This document shows positions 15,307-24,094 of a stretch of 37,122 nucleotides of DNA, in pieces. Origin of the DNA: Syntrophomonas sp. UBA1376 (GTDB taxonomy: Bacteria; Bacillota; Syntrophomonadia; Syntrophomonadales; Syntrophomonadaceae). Position numbers and translations under genes: made by a program. The stretch's first letter is position 1; every line of letters starts with the position of its first letter. The stretch covers positions 1 through 37,122 of the forward strand of contig DBRE01000089.1 in assembly GCA_002305535.1 (NCBI GenBank). Reading direction: 5' to 3'. A model generated the notes under the pieces. It worked only from the letters and a program-made list of their open reading frames with translations, did no database searches and had not been told where the DNA came from.

Positions 15307-16106
15307 TATTCATGCCCCCCTTCGTCATGTTTACCATGCTTGTTAGCCAGTATACGGGTAGTTACAAAACTGGTAGCCGATCCTGCCAGAGCTAACGGAA
15401 TCAGCCAGCCAATATAAGGCTGAACCCAATCTTTCCAGAAAGGAATCTGTCCAGGAACTTTGGGATCTACCGGCAGACCAAATTTGTCAGGGGTATCGGT
15501 CAAAACATACAGTTTATTAAGACCACCTAGCTCCATCTTTCCATAAATAGTGGCACGGGGAAAACCGTTGGCTCGAAGATGCTTAACCCTATCTTCGGCA
15601 TATTGCAACAGTTCATTGCGGTTTCCAAACATCAGAGCGCCAGGAGCGCAGGTTGCTGCACAAGCAGGCTGGAGTCCTTCCTCGACTCGATCAGCACATA
15701 GAGTGCATTTAGTAGTGATGTCTTCCCGTTTACGGTATTTAGGGATTTCAAACGGGCAAGCGTAGGTACAGTACTGACAACCGATGCATTTGTCGGGGTC
15801 ATGAACAGTTGCCCCCCATGATGTTTTAGTATAAGCATCACGAGGACATACTTTCAGACAGGCTGGATCGAAACAATGCATACATTGGTATTTCAGAAAG
15901 TTCCAAATCACGCCATCAACCGGATCTTCTGTTTCAATCATTTTCACAATGGTGAAGGTATCTGCATTGGTATCTTCATGAGTTTGGTAATTGCCGCGGA
16001 AGGGCTCGATCACAGCTGGCAACTGGTTCCAGTTCTTACAAGCTACCTGGCAACCCCGACAAGCTGTGCATCTGCTGCTATCATAAAGATTTGTTAAATA
16101 TGCCAT
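15306..16106 (-). CDS. fdnH: Formate dehydrogenase beta subunit, four-cluster ferredoxin-type protein
   Basis: The protein carries electrons between FdnG and the cytochrome b anchor. Four Cys-rich motifs are visible: CTACRGCQVAC (Cys13, 16, 19, 23), CMHCFDPACLKVC, CIGCQYCTYAC and CTLC with the distant CAATC. A single C-terminal transmembrane helix (PYIGWLIPLALAG and on) anchors it, with the body on the outer face as in E. coli FdnH. I use the ATG at 16106 (266 aa), which follows AAGGAGGG; an in-frame ATG at 16136 would lie inside fdnG. fdnG ends 2 nt upstream and fdnI overlaps its end. Confidence 0.95.
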   Translation of the reverse strand: MAYLTNLYDSSRCTACRGCQVACKNWNQLPAVIEPFRGNYQTHEDTNADTFTIVKMIETEDPVDGVIWNFLKYQCMHCFDPACLKVCPRDAYTKTSWGATVHDPDKCIGCQYCTYACPFEIPKYRKREDITTKCTLCADRVEEGLQPACAATCAPGALMFGNRNELLQYAEDRVKHLRANGFPRATIYGKMELGGLNKLYVLTDTPDKFGLPVDPKVPGQIPFWKDWVQPYIGWLIPLALAGSATSFVTTRILANKHGKHDEGGHE

Positions 16107-16108
16107 TG

Positions 16109-19100
16109 TTAAGCCCTCCTTATATCGCACAACCATGCTTTATATTCAGGACACATGGTATTGGCGTCGCCTATGTGCGGGGTCAACCGATTGGCAATGT
16201 CACCTTTTGCATAACCCTTAAAGCCAAACTGCCAGAGCAGGCCAATCTGATGAACAATATCGTCTCCAAGGACAAAGGGCTTAAATCGTTTAGTAACACA
16301 GGCTATTGCCTTGATGTCACCACGGGTAGTGGAAATGATGACCTCCCGGCCATTTTTGATACCTTTTTCCTTGGCTAACTCTTCACTGAGTTCTATCAGC
16401 ATATCAGGCATTAGTTCAGCTAGCCAGGGTAGGTTACGAGTTAAGGATCCAGACTGCCAGTGTTCGCAAACCCGATAAGTAGTGGCAATGATAGGATATT
16501 TATCAGACGTACCCTTTTTATCAGGCTCCCAAACCTTAGCAACAGGATTAAGCGACTGCTTATTTAGTACTGGAGGTACGGGGCTTTCCCAGGGTTCATA
16601 ATGTTCGGGCAAGGGACCATCTATTAAGGAACCATCGGCAGCAAATATACATGCCTTACCTTCCGGACGCATTATGAAAGGATCTTTGAAAGCCGGATTG
16701 TCTGGACCAACTGACTTAATAAAATCTGGTACATCCCAGCCAGTCCAGCCACCTGCTTCGGCGTCCCACCAAACCAGACGACGATCTTCATCACCTGGCC
16801 AGGGAGTAACACCATCAGGTTGAACTGAACAGCGATTATATATTACGCGTCGATTCACAGGCCATGCCCAGCCCCAGTTGGGGAACAATCCCAAACCGGA
16901 GGGATCGTCTTTTTCACGAAGCTGAGGCTTGTAGATAAACTTACCATCTTTCAGAGTGGTGCCACCACAGTATATCCAGTTACCACAAGCAGTAGAGCCA
17001 TCGTCTTTCAACTGAGCGAAACCTTCAACTGGAGTGCCATCGGCAATGTGGAAACCACATAGCTCATGGGCCACTTTTAAGATGTCAGGTTCCTCTTCTC
17101 CAGCGTGTCCTTCATATTCCCAGGTCATATTGAGTATGGGTTCGTCTTCCGGACGATTACTACCAGCGTAGAGCTGCTTCAGGCGCTTGCCCAATTCGTC
17201 ATAGATCCACAGGTCAGCTTTTGATTCGCCAACCGGATCAGCACCTTTCCAGCGGAATTGCACCCAGCGACCCGTCTGCGCTGCGGTTCCTTCTTTTTCG
17301 TAGACTGCAGCTGCCGGAAGAAAGAACACTTCTGTGCCAATATTAGTCGGGGCGTAGGTATTAACATTAGGATTATCAACCGCTCGATCCCAACCGGGAT
17401 AAGTCCAAAAGTCAGCAGTTTCAGTCCTCCACAGGTCAATGTTTACCATCCATTTTAGTTTAGTCAAAGCTTCCTGTTCTTTGTTGGCGTTGGGTCCTCC
17501 TACCACTGGGTTGGTGCCGTTAACAAACAGTCCCTCGATTTCGCCTCTGTACATGGCCTCAAACAAAGCTATATGGGAGTAATTTTTACTGGCGTCACGT
17601 TTAGGCAGATAGTGGTAAGCGAAGTCATTGCTGGCATTAGCCGCCTCTCCGTACCAAGCTTTCAGTAAGCTGACTACCCACTTGGAAGAGTGTACCTTCC
17701 AGCCGGAATACGGTATACCCTGTTTCACTATTTCCCGGAACTCATTAAGGTTATTGAAAGGTAACTTGGCTGCACCAGGGGTGATTTTGCGGATAAAAGA
17801 AATCAAATCCTTATTATCCTCGGTATTGGTAGGAGAAGAAATATAACCAGGAATAATGTGAAACAATAGTGCCATGTCAGTGGCGCCTTGCACGTTGTTT
17901 TCACCACGTAGGGCATTGATACCACCACCGGGACGGCCCATATTTCCTAGTAAGAGTTGCACTATGGTGAATGCTTTAACATTCTGGCTGCCTACCGTAT
18001 GCTGGGTTATACCCATGGCATAGCATATGGTACCTGTTTTGTTGGGTTCCCCGGTGCTGCAGAAAATATCAAGAACCTGCAAGTATTTGTTCTTAGGGGA
18101 ACCGGTAATCCTACATACAGTGTCAACATCATAGCGGGAAAAGTGCTTTTTAAGCAGTTGGTAAACGCACCGGGGATGCTGCAAAGTTTCGTCAGTCATA
18201 ATTTTACCGTCAGCATCGTACTGGTAACCCCAGCTACCGAAATCATAAGTGCGTTTGGATTCGTCATAACCAGAGAATAAACCATCCTCGAAGCCATATT
18301 CATCCTTGATGATATAGGAAATGTTTGTGTAGTTAAGCACATATTCCTTATGATAGAGATCATTTTCAAGTATATAATTGATCATTCCACCCAGGAAAGC
18401 GATGTCAGTTCCTGACCGCATCGGGCAGTAGAGATCCGACACTGCTGAAGTCCTGGTAAACCGAGGGTCAACATGAATTATCTTGGTCTGACGCTTGGGA
18501 TCCAGTCTGCCTTCTGTCAGCCACTTCATCCCTATAGGATGGTTTTCCGCAATATTGCTCCCCATGATAAGAGCTACATTGGTATTTTTAAGGTCGATCA
18601 TATGATTGGTCATCGCACCGCGACCAAATGCAGGTGACAATCCAGCCACCGTTGAGGAGTGTCAGATACGGGCCTGTGTTTCTAGGTATACCACTCCCAG
18701 AGACCGCATCAGTTTTGCTAACAGGTAGCACTCTTCATTATCCAATCCTGAACCGCCGATGGAGGCGATTTTTTCGGTACGGTTTACGATCATGCCATTT
18801 TCAGAGTGAATAAAACTATTATCCCTGGTTTCTTTCACTCGCTCGGCAATAGTCTGCAGCATCCATTCCCAATCTTTTTCTTCCCACTTGGTACTATAAG
18901 GCGCACGATACAGAGGTTTTTTCTCCCGTTTGGGGTTTATGACCTGTTCACCGGTGTGTGGGTCGTAAATTTCACGGAGGTTAAACATTGCCGCCCCTTT
19001 AGGACAGGCACAACCCTCATTAATAGGGTTGTCTGGATCTCCCTGAACGCTCAACAACTGTGTCTCTTTACCTTCCTGACGCTCCGCATAGACTACCAAA

Positions 19101-19273
19101 CCACAACCTGATGCGCAATAAGGGCATACGGTTGGGACAGGTGTCACATTCTTGATGCGTAGCTCCTTGATGGATGCGGCAGTCGCCTGAGTGTCAAAAC
19201 CAAGGTTTATGACGGCGAAGCTGGCCGCGGTCGCACCGGTTACCTTTAGGAACTGTCTGCGGGTAACCTTCAT
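16109..19273 (-). CDS. fdnG: Selenocysteine formate dehydrogenase catalytic subunit (in-frame UGA), Tat exported
   Basis: This molybdopterin enzyme interconverts formate and CO2. The reading frame holds one TGA at 18664-18662 (codon 204) and is otherwise open for 1054 residues. The flanking residues (SLGVV...TQAR, then the TGA, then H...TVAGL.PAFGRGAMTNH) align with the Sec site of E. coli FdnG, so the TGA is read as selenocysteine. A SECIS hairpin follows 11 nt later. The N-terminus has a twin-arginine signal (RRQFLK, residues 5-10, and a hydrophobic stretch), so the protein is exported. The 4Fe-4S motif is CPYCASGC with Cys50, 53, 57 and CPKG Cys90. AAAGGAGAG precedes the ATG. Whether it binds Mo or W is not visible. 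Confidence 0.95.
18633..18664 (-). promoter_or_regulatory. UGA selenocysteine codon and bacterial SECIS hairpin in fdnG
   Basis: On the - strand, UGA (18664-18662) is followed by 11 nt and then GGUGGC-UGGAUU-GUCACC (18650-18633). This gives a 6-bp stem (one G-U) with a 6-nt loop containing GG. In E. coli fdhF the SelB-binding stem also begins 11 nt after UGA and its loop has a GGUCU core, so position and shape agree. It implies selA, selB, selC and selD elsewhere in the genome. Confidence 0.8.
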
Positions 19274-19593
19274 GACACATCACACTCTCCTTTCCCCACA
19301 AGAATTAAATTTTTCGCAGAATCCTCGTAGCAAAACAATAGCACCTCATCAATCCATAAGCTTGTACTCCAACCCCACCAAAAATGAATTGGACTGCATC
19401 AGCTGCTATTAGGATTTCAAAGGTGCTAAAATTCCCCCCCCGAAGAACTCTAACGTACTTAAGAATTTATATGGCAAATGAACATACCATATCGTATTTT
19501 AGTTTCGACAGAAACAATAAAAATCCTTGATTGAGCACATAAAAACTCGTCATTATAAAAGGCGGCTATACCTTGTATAACAACTAATTATAG
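19274..19593. other. 320-nt non-coding gap upstream of fdnG
   Basis: No gene is seen here; both flanking genes are on the - strand. It holds an inverted repeat ATATGG (19469-19474) / CCATAT (19487-19492) with a 12-nt spacer that could be an operator. There is also a run of eight C at 19434-19441, and short direct repeats GTATAGC on the - strand just after the MoeA-fusion stop. I see no clean terminator and no convincing sigma-A promoter. The length suggests that fdnG has its own promoter and regulator site here. Confidence 0.4.
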
Positions 19594-21510
19594 CTATACA
19601 GAAATTAAACGTATTTCTCCACTCCCGTCGAGATTATAACCGCCTAAAGAGGCCACTCTTTCGGCAAATTCCTGACTTTTGATAATATCAATCAGAAGTT
19701 GCAGATATGCTGGCTTAATTATATCAGGCAATATGCATAATTCATAGTTTTCTTCGATTATTGGGATGAAGTCGAGGCCTAAAACTCGCGCACTGGCAAA
19801 GACTCCCATACCCACGTCACAGGCATCGTTTTTTACAGCGGCGGCCACGGCTAGATGGGTGTATTCTTCATGGTTATAACCATAGATGTCTTCATTGTTA
19901 AGGTGTTGTTTATTCAGAAGGTAATCAAAGAGCACCCTGGTTCCAGATCCCTTCTGACGGTTTATAAAACGGACTTCCGAGCGGGTCAGGTCGGTGAGTT
20001 CTTCTATATGAAGTGGATTACCAGGTTTAACAATAAGACCCTGACGACGTTTAACCAGGGTGAGCAACTGCCATTTTATATCAGGTAGATACCGTCTAAG
20101 ATAACTAATGTTATAGTCTCCGGTCTGGGGATCAAGCAGGTGTATTCCTGCCATATGAGTTTCTTGACGACGCAGGGACATAATTCCGCCCATACTCCCC
20201 ACATTGCTGGAAATCAGTCGTATGCCATGATGGTGCTGCAGCAGATCCGCCAGTACATCTATAGCCAAATCATGGCTGCCGATACATACTAAAGTGTTAT
20301 CAATAGTTGGGCGAGAGCGGTGTATGAAAACTTGGGTCTGTTCACCGGCCTCCACTCCTTCAACGCCACGGGGGATGCGAATGAAACCATCCGCTTTAAC
20401 CAGACTGCTGGTCACTCCTGCCCCACGGTTCAAGGGGTAAGCATAATAGCGATCGTCAATTTGAGCGCAGTTCACATAAACATATTCATCAACTCCCATG
20501 GGGGAAGGCAGCTTACGGGCTACCTGACACTCCAGAGATGGTTCATCAGGTTCACTTAGGCCTTGCCGAGCGTATAGAGCCGGACGGGCAAACAGGTGAA
20601 AAACCAGTTGAGCAGATATTGGATAACCGGGAACACCTATAACCGGCTTACCTTGAATCGAACCCAATATAGCTGGTTTTCCAGGCCTGATAGCCAGACC
20701 ATGCACTAACAACTGTCCTAATTCATCAATGATAGCGGAAGTGTAATCCTCACGACCAGCAGAAGAACCTGAACAAACGATAATCATATCAGCTTGGTCG
20801 ATCATTTCCAAAATGGCCTTTTTGATCTGATCACGATCGTCTCTCACGATGCTGTGACGAAAAGGGATAGCTCCCCATTGCTGGCAAAGTGCACTCAGCA
20901 TATGACTGTTGGACTCAACAATTTCTCCAGGGGCCATGCTGTCAGTGCCATAGTCCACTAATTCCGTGCCGGTAGGTATTATGGCTATCACCGGTTGCTT
21001 GACAACTTCAATTTCATCTACTCCTGCAGTGATCAGGCACGCCTGTTCAAAGGGACCAATCCTGATATAGCTGGGTATGATCAAGTCTTGAGCAACCATA
21101 TCTTCACCAATGGAACGTATATGTTGCCAAGGTACCGCCGGATTGATTATAGTTGCATAATCATTCTCAAAATTAACGTCCTCTATCATTATCACCGCAT
21201 CATAATCATTGGGAACGTAGTCACCTGTATCCACCTCCAGATATTGGTCTGGGGAAATGATAACCGGTGATCTTTCGGTAGCACCAAAAGTAATAGCAGC
21301 TCGCACGGCAATACCATCCATGGCTGCTGCCTGGTAATGAGGTGATGAGCGCTGAGCGTGGATGGCCTTGCTGCTGATGCGGTTCAAGGCTGATTCAGTT
21401 TTAATATCTTCTACCGGGGGAGTGCAAAATCCCATGGAATCAAGATGATTCATCCATAATTGGCGGGCTTCTTCTAAAGGCATGTTTTCTATATAAATCT
21501 TACGATGCAA
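19594..21510 (-). CDS. MoeA-like molybdopterin molybdotransferase fused to a periplasmic-binding-protein-like (COG1910-type) domain
   Basis: The N-terminal about 400 residues are MoeA-like: AAMDGIAVRA, PTGTELVDYG, ESNSHML, CSGSSAGREDYTSAI and GVPGYPISA. MoeA inserts Mo (or W) into adenylylated molybdopterin. The C-terminal about 230 residues (from VCIGSHDLAIDVL) contain RFINRQKGSGTRVLFDYLL and AAVKNDACDVGMGV, typical of the substrate-binding-like domain of COG1910, related to ModE/LysR effector and molybdate-binding folds. I choose the TTG at 21510 (638 aa) because GGGAGG lies 7 nt before it. The 5'-most in-frame TTG at 21525 overlaps that Shine-Dalgarno sequence. It is divergent from moeA at 21657. 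The PBP domain may bind the oxyanion or cofactor; this is not shown. Confidence 0.88.
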   Translation of the reverse strand: MHRKIYIENMPLEEARQLWMNHLDSMGFCTPPVEDIKTESALNRISSKAIHAQRSSPHYQAAAMDGIAVRAAITFGATERSPVIISPDQYLEVDTGDYVPNDYDAVIMIEDVNFENDYATIINPAVPWQHIRSIGEDMVAQDLIIPSYIRIGPFEQACLITAGVDEIEVVKQPVIAIIPTGTELVDYGTDSMAPGEIVESNSHMLSALCQQWGAIPFRHSIVRDDRDQIKKAILEMIDQADMIIVCSGSSAGREDYTSAIIDELGQLLVHGLAIRPGKPAILGSIQGKPVIGVPGYPISAQLVFHLFARPALYARQGLSEPDEPSLECQVARKLPSPMGVDEYVYVNCAQIDDRYYAYPLNRGAGVTSSLVKADGFIRIPRGVEGVEAGEQTQVFIHRSRPTIDNTLVCIGSHDLAIDVLADLLQHHHGIRLISSNVGSMGGIMSLRRQETHMAGIHLLDPQTGDYNISYLRRYLPDIKWQLLTLVKRRQGLIVKPGNPLHIEELTDLTRSEVRFINRQKGSGTRVLFDYLLNKQHLNNEDIYGYNHEEYTHLAVAAAVKNDACDVGMGVFASARVLGLDFIPIIEENYELCILPDIIKPAYLQLLIDIIKSQEFAERVASLGGYNLDGSGEIRLISV

Positions 21511-21592
21511 TTCGATTCCTCCCAAAGATATCCACTCTTTACAGTCAATTTAACATATAAGCAAAGTATGTGCTACTTAAATAGGAAGCGTT

Positions 21593-21620
21593 TTGCGGCT
21601 GGGATATAGTGTTATATAAT
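21593..21620 (+). promoter_or_regulatory. Sigma-A type promoter for the moeA pair
   Basis: TTGCGG (21593-21598) and a perfect TATAAT (21615-21620) are separated by 16 nt, 36 nt upstream of the moeA ATG. GAGGTG (21644-21649) is the ribosome binding site. The promoter lies in the 146-nt divergent region shared with the MoeA-PBP gene; no equally good - strand promoter is seen. Confidence 0.65.
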
Positions 21621-21656
21621 ACTTGGTGAAGTGATTAACGACTGAGGTGCTGTGGG

Positions 21657-22868
21657 ATGAGCGAATTTTTGAAAGTGGTGACCGTTGAAGAGGCTTTGCA
21701 TTTAATGGCTTTGGCTTTACCAACAAGAGATCGGGAGAGAATTGCTTTGTCAAATGGCTTGGGGAGGGAATTAGCTGAAGCAGTGCATAGTCCCGAGCCT
21801 ATACCATCATTTACTCGTTCTACGGTTGATGGGTATGCCGTTCGAGCGGAAGATACTTTCGGATGCAGTGAATCCCTGCCGGCTTTTCTAAGTTATCGAG
21901 GAGAAATACCAATGGGGAAAACCCCGGAGTTGATAATTGATCCAGGCCAGTGCTGCTGGATACCGACAGGAGGAATGATGCCTACTGGAACTGATGCAGC
22001 TGTAATGGTTGAATATACAGAGCGCTTAGGTGATGATACTGTATTGATCTATAAAGCCGTAGGACCTGGTGATAACCTAATGCAGATCGGTGAAGATGCA
22101 GCCCAAGGAAGCATCCTGCTTGCTGAGAACCACTGCTTGAGATCCCAGGACTTGGGTTTGTTGGCCTCGGCTGGAGTTGAAGAGGTGAATGTTAAGCATC
22201 CGTACCGAGTTGGCATTATATCAACCGGTAACGAAATCGTGGCCTTGGGAACTGATCCTCAGCCGGGGCAGGTTAGAGATGTCAATAGTATATCTTTGGC
22301 GGCGGCTGTCCAGGCAGCTAATGCTATAGCCAAAACCTATCCGATCGTACCAGATGATCGTGATATGCTGAGTGAAGCCGTATCAGCGGCTTGTGAGGAA
22401 AACGACTGGGTGTTGATGTCAGGCGGCAGTTCCATCGGTGTTAAGGATATGACCCTGGAGGTATTGATGAGCTTTCCCCAGGCTCAATTGCTGTTTCACG
22501 GTGTAGCCGCCAAGCCGGGAAAACCAACTATGGCCGTTAAGATAGGAAGCAAGCTGGTGGTAGGCTTGCCAGGCCATCCCGTATCAGCTTTGACAATGTT
22601 TGGAGTAATCTGCAAACCATTCTTGGATGCGAAATTACCTCAGCGACTGACGGCAACAGCTGGCGCCAATATTGCCTCCCAGGCGGGACGTGATGATTAC
22701 GTAGCGGTTTATCTGGAAGAAAGGGAAGGTGATTGGATAGCCCAACCACTGTTGGGCAAATCCGGACTAATGACTATTCTGGCTCAAGCTGATGGGTATA
22801 TTCACATTGACCATCAACAGCAGGGAATCTACTGTGGAGAAACAGTCCTGGTGACCAGGTTTGATTAG
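21657..22868 (+). CDS. moeA: Molybdopterin molybdenumtransferase MoeA (first copy)
   Basis: MoeA ligates molybdate to MPT-AMP to complete Moco. The 403-aa protein has the expected motifs in order: STVDGYAVRAEDTF (near residue 57), IPTGGMMPTGTDA, STGNEIVALG, RDVNSIS, MSGGSSIGVKD and VVGLPGHPVSA, with the C-terminal beta-barrel domain. The ATG has GAGGTG 7 nt upstream and a good promoter before it. It is followed after 5 nt by a second moeA paralogue. In some anaerobes paired MoeA proteins are thought to separate Mo and W, but no such assignment can be read from this sequence. Confidence 0.95.
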   Translation: MSEFLKVVTVEEALHLMALALPTRDRERIALSNGLGRELAEAVHSPEPIPSFTRSTVDGYAVRAEDTFGCSESLPAFLSYRGEIPMGKTPELIIDPGQCCWIPTGGMMPTGTDAAVMVEYTERLGDDTVLIYKAVGPGDNLMQIGEDAAQGSILLAENHCLRSQDLGLLASAGVEEVNVKHPYRVGIISTGNEIVALGTDPQPGQVRDVNSISLAAAVQAANAIAKTYPIVPDDRDMLSEAVSAACEENDWVLMSGGSSIGVKDMTLEVLMSFPQAQLLFHGVAAKPGKPTMAVKIGSKLVVGLPGHPVSALTMFGVICKPFLDAKLPQRLTATAGANIASQAGRDDYVAVYLEEREGDWIAQPLLGKSGLMTILAQADGYIHIDHQQQGIYCGETVLVTRFD

Positions 22869-22873
22869 GCGGT

Positions 22874-24094
22874 GTGATCAATTTGCTCCAAGTGAGTTTA
22901 GAAGAAGCGGTGGCCATATGTAAACAAGAAGTTGAAGTGATGTCAACTGCCCGGATAAAACTGGAACGAATAGCAGGCAGGATATGTGCTGACCAGTACT
23001 GTAGTGCACATAATATACCGGGTTTTGATCGATCTAGAGTTGATGGCTTTGCGGTTCACTCGCAAGACCTTTCCAAATTAGGTGACCATAAAGGACTGTC
23101 ATTATTGCTGACAGGCAGTATTAGAGCTGGAGAACTTATTCGAGCCACCTTAACCCCGGGGGAAACCTGGCGGCTAATGACTGGAGCGATCCTGCCTCAG
23201 GGATGTGCAGCAGTTATCAGGCAGGAAGATGTTAACATTGGTTCGTCATCTATAACCATTCACAGAGAAATCGGATGGGGCGAAAACATTGAAAATAAGG
23301 GTTCAACCGTTACGGCAGGATCTGTTCTGGCTTCTCCAGGTCAGAGATTAAGGGCTACCGACATAGAATTATTAGCTTCCGCTGGATTTGCGGAAATAGA
23401 AGTCTATCAGCGACCCAAAGTTTACTTGATTCAAACTGGTGATGAACTGGTAATGCCGGGTAACTGCTTGCCAGAAGGGAAAATTTACAACAGTAACCGT
23501 GGACAGTTTTTTGCACTGATTCTCAGCAGTGGTGCCAGGCCTTTGGCTGGAGAGGGCCCTACCGGAGATTGTGTGGAACGATTGGCCGAGGAGATCATGA
23601 GGGCGGTAGAGTCAGCCCCACTGGTGATCATAACCGGAGGGACTCAGCAGGGGGATTATGATCTGGTCCCGGCAGTTCTCAATAAGCTCCAGGCTCGTCA
23701 ACTGTTTGCTGGTGTAAAGATTCGACCTGCCCATAACACTGGTGTTTGGTACCTCAACCGGACACTGGTCTTTAACCTTCCCGGCAATCCTAGTGGAGGT
23801 TACCTTCTCTTTCACGCCTTGATCAGACCAGTTCTAAATCATCTGAGTGGCCTAAGGCCAAGTGATGAGGCCTGGGTATCATTGCCACTAGAACAGGCTA
23901 CCGTAAAAGCACAACCCCAACGGTGCCTGAAGCGAGGGTTTTTAAGTATAGGCCAGAATGGGCAGTGCCAGTTGTTTTCCTTGCCCTCATGGACAGGCCA
24001 GTTTGGTTGGGAGGTTATTGCTGATATACCCGGCACCACGGAAAATGACCAAGGAGCTCTTCGCTGCCTGCCAGTAGGATGTATCATGAGCTGA
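22874..24094 (+). CDS. MoeA-family protein (second, divergent copy)
   Basis: The 406-aa protein has the MoeA layout: RVDGFAVHSQD near residue 55, RLMTGAILPQGCAAVI, QTGDELVMPG, YNSNRGQF, ITGGTQQGDYD and FNLPGNPSGG. Two core motifs differ from the other copy: GGTQQGDYD in place of GGSSxG, and LPGNPSGG in place of LPGHPVSA. It may therefore have altered substrate handling, or act with the first copy. Starts are uncertain: GTG at 22874 gives 406 aa; TTG at 22883 has GGCGGTG about 7 nt upstream and would remove three residues. Its TGA stop abuts the stop of the next, convergent gene with no gap. Confidence 0.9.
   Translation: MINLLQVSLEEAVAICKQEVEVMSTARIKLERIAGRICADQYCSAHNIPGFDRSRVDGFAVHSQDLSKLGDHKGLSLLLTGSIRAGELIRATLTPGETWRLMTGAILPQGCAAVIRQEDVNIGSSSITIHREIGWGENIENKGSTVTAGSVLASPGQRLRATDIELLASAGFAEIEVYQRPKVYLIQTGDELVMPGNCLPEGKIYNSNRGQFFALILSSGARPLAGEGPTGDCVERLAEEIMRAVESAPLVIITGGTQQGDYDLVPAVLNKLQARQLFAGVKIRPAHNTGVWYLNRTLVFNLPGNPSGGYLLFHALIRPVLNHLSGLRPSDEAWVSLPLEQATVKAQPQRCLKRGFLSIGQNGQCQLFSLPSWTGQFGWEVIADIPGTTENDQGALRCLPVGCIMS

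Noticed and set aside
16109..19273. Apparent split or frameshifted formate dehydrogenase (two open frames, 16109-18649 and 18662-19273).
   Set aside because: Both parts are in the same frame and are separated by one TGA at the conserved selenocysteine position with a SECIS hairpin, so it is one gene.
19472..19490. Sigma-54-like element on the - strand upstream of fdnG (TGGTATG then TTTGC).
   Set aside because: The GG to GC spacing is one base too long for a -24/-12 promoter, and sigma-54 is strict about spacing.
19274..19593. A molybdenum-cofactor riboswitch upstream of fdnG.
   Set aside because: I could not recognise its conserved core by eye; a covariance search with the Moco RNA model would be needed.
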